NCBI GenBank assembly: GCA_963277665.1
Contig: OY728165.1
Coordinates: 1,149,696,050 to 1,149,760,049 of the forward strand
Reading direction: 5' to 3'
Source: Viscum album
Taxonomy: Eukaryota > Streptophyta > Magnoliopsida > Santalales > Viscaceae
DNA length: 64,000 nucleotides
Part shown: positions 60,301 through 64,000 of the stretch, one piece after another
Position numbering within the stretch: position 1 is the first letter of the stretch
How the letters are laid out: every line of letters begins with the position of its first letter
Made by a program: the position numbers and the translations under genes
Notes under the pieces: generated by a model
Databases searched by the model: none
The model's input: the letters and a program-made list of their open reading frames with translations, nothing else
What the model was told of the DNA's origin: nothing

Positions 60301-61950
60301 AACACATATTGGATATTCTCAAAGAGCACATCAGTCTCAAGATCAACATCATTCACATCAGTCACAAGAGAAGGGTCAGGGTGCTACCGCCGAACATGTG
60401 ACAAATAAAAAAAATCCATGCATAGAACTATACATATGTGGAAGAGACAATCGGTATGCCATAAGATGAATTCTATATAAAATGTTTAATTGTCCAACAA
60501 ACCTATGTTCCAATATTAAATTTCTGAGAAACTTATTGTGAATCAATCTAGGAGACACTTGAAGAAGAACAAAATGAACCATTGTAAAGTCTTTTTTTAT
60601 TTAATGTCTATTGGAATACAAATTATGTATACTATAAGTTGTAGCCACAAAATTCTAAATCAGCTGAACTTTTTCCAATGTCTCAAGCATGATACTCAAT
60701 CCCAAAAATTTTAACTCACCTACCTCCATCCAACATAGAGGAGATCTTTATAGACTATCATTAGGATCCTCATATGGAGAAATATGAATAGTTTCATGAT
60801 AACTATAGTTATATGTAGACTCTAAAAATCCTAGGTTCATCTATGAAGACCCAAAAAGTAAACAAAACATGCTCATATAATATCCTCAATACCATAATAG
60901 TATGTTCCAACTACTCATTTTTATTTATGTGGAATTTCATTCTCAATTATATCATTGCACCAAGAGACTTCTTTATTGCCTTTTAGAATAGTGAAGTAAA
61001 ATATGGGTCATAGTCTAAACCTATACTATAAGGCACCCTGTATAGATGGACTACCTCTAAAATGAACACATCTCTCAACTAATCTATAGATACAGTCTAT
61101 TTTATAGGAATGAAATGTGCTTCCTTAGTCAAAATGTCCACAATCCCCAAAATTAGGTCTTTCAACCATGGTTTCCTAAGGATAACAACCAAAGAATCAT
61201 TGGTAACATCATTCAACATCCATTATAGAATGGGAAATGGATGTATTAAACAACCAGGTGATTTATACTCAACCATGAAATGTTGAAAAGTGTAGCATTA
61301 TGTCATGAATCCTGTTATCTCATATTTCATGTCGTACCACTAATACCATCATCATAGGTCATAGTACATTTTTGTCAAACACAGATGTACCAACCACTTA
61401 GAGACATGAAATTTTCACATCATATCCATCCTCATAGTTTTATGATCAACCACTCCATTCATGACATAGATGATCTCATCCTCATCTATGGTCTAGTATG
61501 ATGGAGACTCCCCAAATCCAAGGATTTACATCAATGAAAAACATTCTGGTCACTCAAACATCCATTCCCTGATCCAACTCAAAAGAGTAGGCTCTACTGA
61601 AACTGATACATGAGTCATTTTAACCTGGCCCATTGGAACCAAAAAACGAATCTCTATCATTAAATTCATCATATTCTATGCATATCAAAACTCATAAACT
61701 ACCTATGTTTTTTCCTTCCTATAGAATTAGAAAAACTATTTCTTTTCCTAGGTATATATATAGGGTCAATGTTGAATGAAAACATATACTCAAACCATAT
61801 CCACTATCGTAATTTCAAATATATTTACAAAAAGATTTATATTATAAATTTTTTACTAGTATAAAAATTTAACTTTTTACCAAGTCAATAATTTTTCAAA
61901 CACGTCAAAGCACAATCCACTACCATTAATTCAAGGCCATGAGTTGGGAA
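60301..61950 (-). pseudogene. Integrase and RNase H relic, interior 2
   Basis: Collinear with 52830-54500 of interior 1 by many short shared blocks, for example CTCACCTACCTC.ATC.AACATAGAG at 60715 and 53219. Catalytic motifs were not read out separately; the assignment rests on the alignment. Confidence 0.6.
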
Positions 61951-63000
61951 ATTTTGTTCATATGGCCCCAACATTTGGGAACCAAATGCCACAACTCAAT
62001 ATCCCAGCACCAAAAACGCACCAATCATAGTCTGAGAAGAATCCCAAAACACCATAAACTTCTCACTAAAATTGGTAAGGATCAAGATCCCTATTTTGGG
62101 AAAATTATTCTTCAACTCCTGGAGTTAATTCCCACATGATCCAAACTATTCAAACCACACACCCTTATTGTTAAAGCTGTAAAGTGGTGTTTCAAATCAG
62201 GAAATGTTCAGGACTAACCTTTTTTAATAACCCAATAGCCCCAAAAAACACAAAATATAAAAATGTTATTGGGATTCTCTCCAAACATGAATTGATGACA
62301 TTATCTAGGTGCACTAAAACACCATACTCTGATATGATGTTACCCAATAATTTTACCTACTCGGTCCATAATTGAGTATTATATAGATTAGAGTATAGAG
62401 GATTCTATATTAGTAGACTCGCCACAATTTCAAGATGTTTTTAATGATCCTCATGAGTCTTGGAGTACACTATGAGATCATCTATAAGAACAACCAAAAA
62501 AAAATCCATGTATATTATAAAAAAATCAGTTCATCAGGGCCATAAACATAGCAGGTGTATTTTTCTTCTCTAACAGTATAAAAACAAAATCATAAAGGAT
62601 ATAAATGCCTCTAAAATATGTATGAGGTATTTCAGAAGGTAAAACTCTCAACTAATGACGCCCTCATATCAATTCAATATTAGAGAAAAAAATCCAATCC
62701 ACTAGTCAAATTGATTGTCGATATGAAAAATAAGATACTGGTTATTGAAAGTCATTTTTTTAAACATTTTTAAATCAATAAAAACTATCAAAATCCAATA
62801 AGATTTTTTTAATACAATACATAATAACCCCAAGGTTACATACTCCGACAGATGAACCACTTATACATCAAATATTCTAGCTATTTCTTGAGTTCCTAAA
62901 GCTCTGTTGGGGGCATTGTATATGGTGGAAAAAATGGGTTGAGCCCCCAAAATGAGATGAATTGAAATTTCCTCATCTATCTTATGAGGAATACCCTCAG
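61951..63000 (-). pseudogene. Reverse transcriptase relic, interior 2
   Basis: The active site on the minus strand reads LIDDLIVYSKTHEDH; both Asp codons are intact (62477-62482). It is closer to the family consensus than interior 1 (SMDDVFMYTKTHGDH), so the two interiors decayed independently. Stops are frequent on both sides. Plus frames at 61939-62139 and 62184-62375 are shadows. Confidence 0.8.
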
Positions 63001-63560
63001 GAAAAACATTCTAGAGAATGTATATAATGGGTGGTAATAAATCCTATTTCACACTCCTGTCATCTAGAAATATACTAGAAACCTAGGCAATGAGTTCCCC
63101 GGTTTTTGATGAATTGGCTCTGAACGATCCACCTGGATATTCCACTCTCCAAGGTGAACATATTTTTCATATATAAGATATGATAAAGTCACTATACAAT
63201 AGTAAAATTCTTTGTGGGATCGATATTCCACTAACCATTCCATACCCATAATAAGGTCATGTCCTGACATATCTAGAATGTAAAGATACCAGAGAAAATG
63301 TTACCCCCAAAATTCAAGAGAACACTCATTTTATAAAAAGATATCCTTTGAGTATACTATCATAGGTGTTTTGATTATCATATCCACATTCACAAACTCT
63401 ACTTTTACACTCAACCCATTTAATTATTGTGAAGATATAAATGAATTTTATGCACTAGTATCAAATAAGGAACCAGATGGTGTAGAAGCTTTATGAATAG
63501 TATATATAACTATCCATGGTCCATCATTTCTATCCACTAATGTAAGATAAACCAAATTAA
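63001..63560 (-). pseudogene. Protease end and RT linker, interior 2
   Basis: The open stretch 63064-63270 begins MSGHDLIMGMEWLVEYRSH, the conserved block after gypsy protease. The catalytic Asp-Thr-Gly motif upstream could not be read. Confidence 0.68.
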
Positions 63561-64000
63561 ATTTCCTTATCCCTCTCCCCTGTGATGTAGTTTGAGTCCC
63601 ATGAGCTACACGCCACTACGGATATCAGAGATCATTCCTAGAAGCAACACATCCATTTCACCTACCACCATGGTTAGCCAAATTCCAACTCCTAGATATG
63701 TACGGTGTAGAAGTTACCTTTCTTGTACTTTTGGTTCAGTCTAGTTACTCCATTACTACACAATTTTCATGTTTTCCTCCTGAACCTTTGTCGATTTCCC
63801 ATCTTCCCGCAGGCTCAGTATTCAACCAGTGGTCGGGGAAAATGTCTACAAAATTGTCTTGGCCTACCACACTAGTGTAAAATCACTTGGTTAAGATCCT
63901 GATTAACTAATCACCCTGAAAACTCTTCATTCCGTTGTTTTTGTCAATATTATCATAGTGACACATACAATTATTAGAAGATGTACGCCCTAATCATTAT
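63561..64000 (-). pseudogene. gag: Start of gag relic, interior 2, cut by window end
   Basis: Collinear with the 3' part of gag in interior 1 (GTTTGAGTCCCATGAGCTA at 63590 matches GTTTGAATTACATGAGCTA at 56009). The zinc knuckle is not recognisable. The rest lies beyond the window. Confidence 0.5.

Larger units (their letters stand above)
40560..64000 (-). mobile_element. Chromovirus composite: LTR-interior-LTR-interior, runs off window
   Basis: Minus-strand units share a central LTR. From the left: LTR (40560-41102 plus 50826-52609, split by a later insertion), interior 1 (52610-57830), LTR (57831-60103), interior 2 (60104 to beyond 64000). The central LTR has a primer binding site on its left and a polypurine-tract relic on its right, so it served as 5' LTR of interior 1 and 3' LTR of interior 2. 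Both interiors carry relics of the same pol blocks in the same order, offset by about 7.5 kb. Unequal recombination between LTRs is the simplest cause. Both interiors are full of stops. The third LTR must lie past the window. Confidence 0.82.

Noticed and set aside
1..64000. CRISPR arrays, operons or prokaryotic signals
   Set aside because: The content is eukaryotic LTR retrotransposons throughout; tandem repeats seen are LTR minisatellites without regular spacer structure.

Overview
The window looks like repeat-dense, transcriptionally silent DNA from a seed plant with a large, AT-rich genome. I found no intact cellular gene, rRNA, tRNA, CRISPR array or operon. Almost everything recognisable is LTR retrotransposon. 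Most of it is Ty3/gypsy chromovirus of the Tekay/Del kind: initiator-Met-tRNA-type primer binding sites, gag-protease-RT-RNase H-integrase order, and a chromodomain after the integrase. The host cannot be named from this sequence.

Layout. (1) 1-2153 is AT-rich with no gene. (2) 2159-14471 is a 12.3 kb minus-strand element flanked by a perfect 5-bp duplication (GTTAA). Its LTRs are unusually long (about 4.78 kb each) and its 2.76 kb interior holds only a gag reading frame. There is no protease, RT, RNase H or integrase, which matches the non-autonomous TR-GAG type. Each LTR carries three hairpin modules about 190 bp apart; their stems differ in sequence but stay paired around a conserved GTACGTACG-containing loop. 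A tRNA-derived SINE-like insert lies in the interior. (3) About 14560-24008 is a very decayed minus-strand gypsy element. (4) 24009-26829 is AT-rich with nothing recognised. (5) 26835-36141 is a complete but dead plus-strand chromovirus with LTRs of about 2.17 kb and a near-perfect duplication. (6) 36147-40554 is AT-rich and contains an old relic of the hairpin-bearing LTR at about 39560-40150. (7) 40560-64000 is a minus-strand chromovirus composite in the order LTR-interior-LTR-interior, running off the window. Its left LTR is split by (8), a plus-strand chromovirus at 41103-50820 with a perfect ATAAA duplication.

How the parts relate. The chromoviruses have, or once had, a complete pol, but every copy is broken by stops and frameshifts, and two have lost the second Asp of the RT active site. 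The gag-only element must have depended on enzymes made by some autonomous relative; its gag resembles the Tekay/Del type. The insertion inside the composite's LTR shows that the plus-strand element is the younger of those two. The three most unusual signals are the paired-stem GTACGTACG modules in the giant LTRs, the gag-only element itself, and the shared-LTR tandem composite. All identities and alignments were made by eye.
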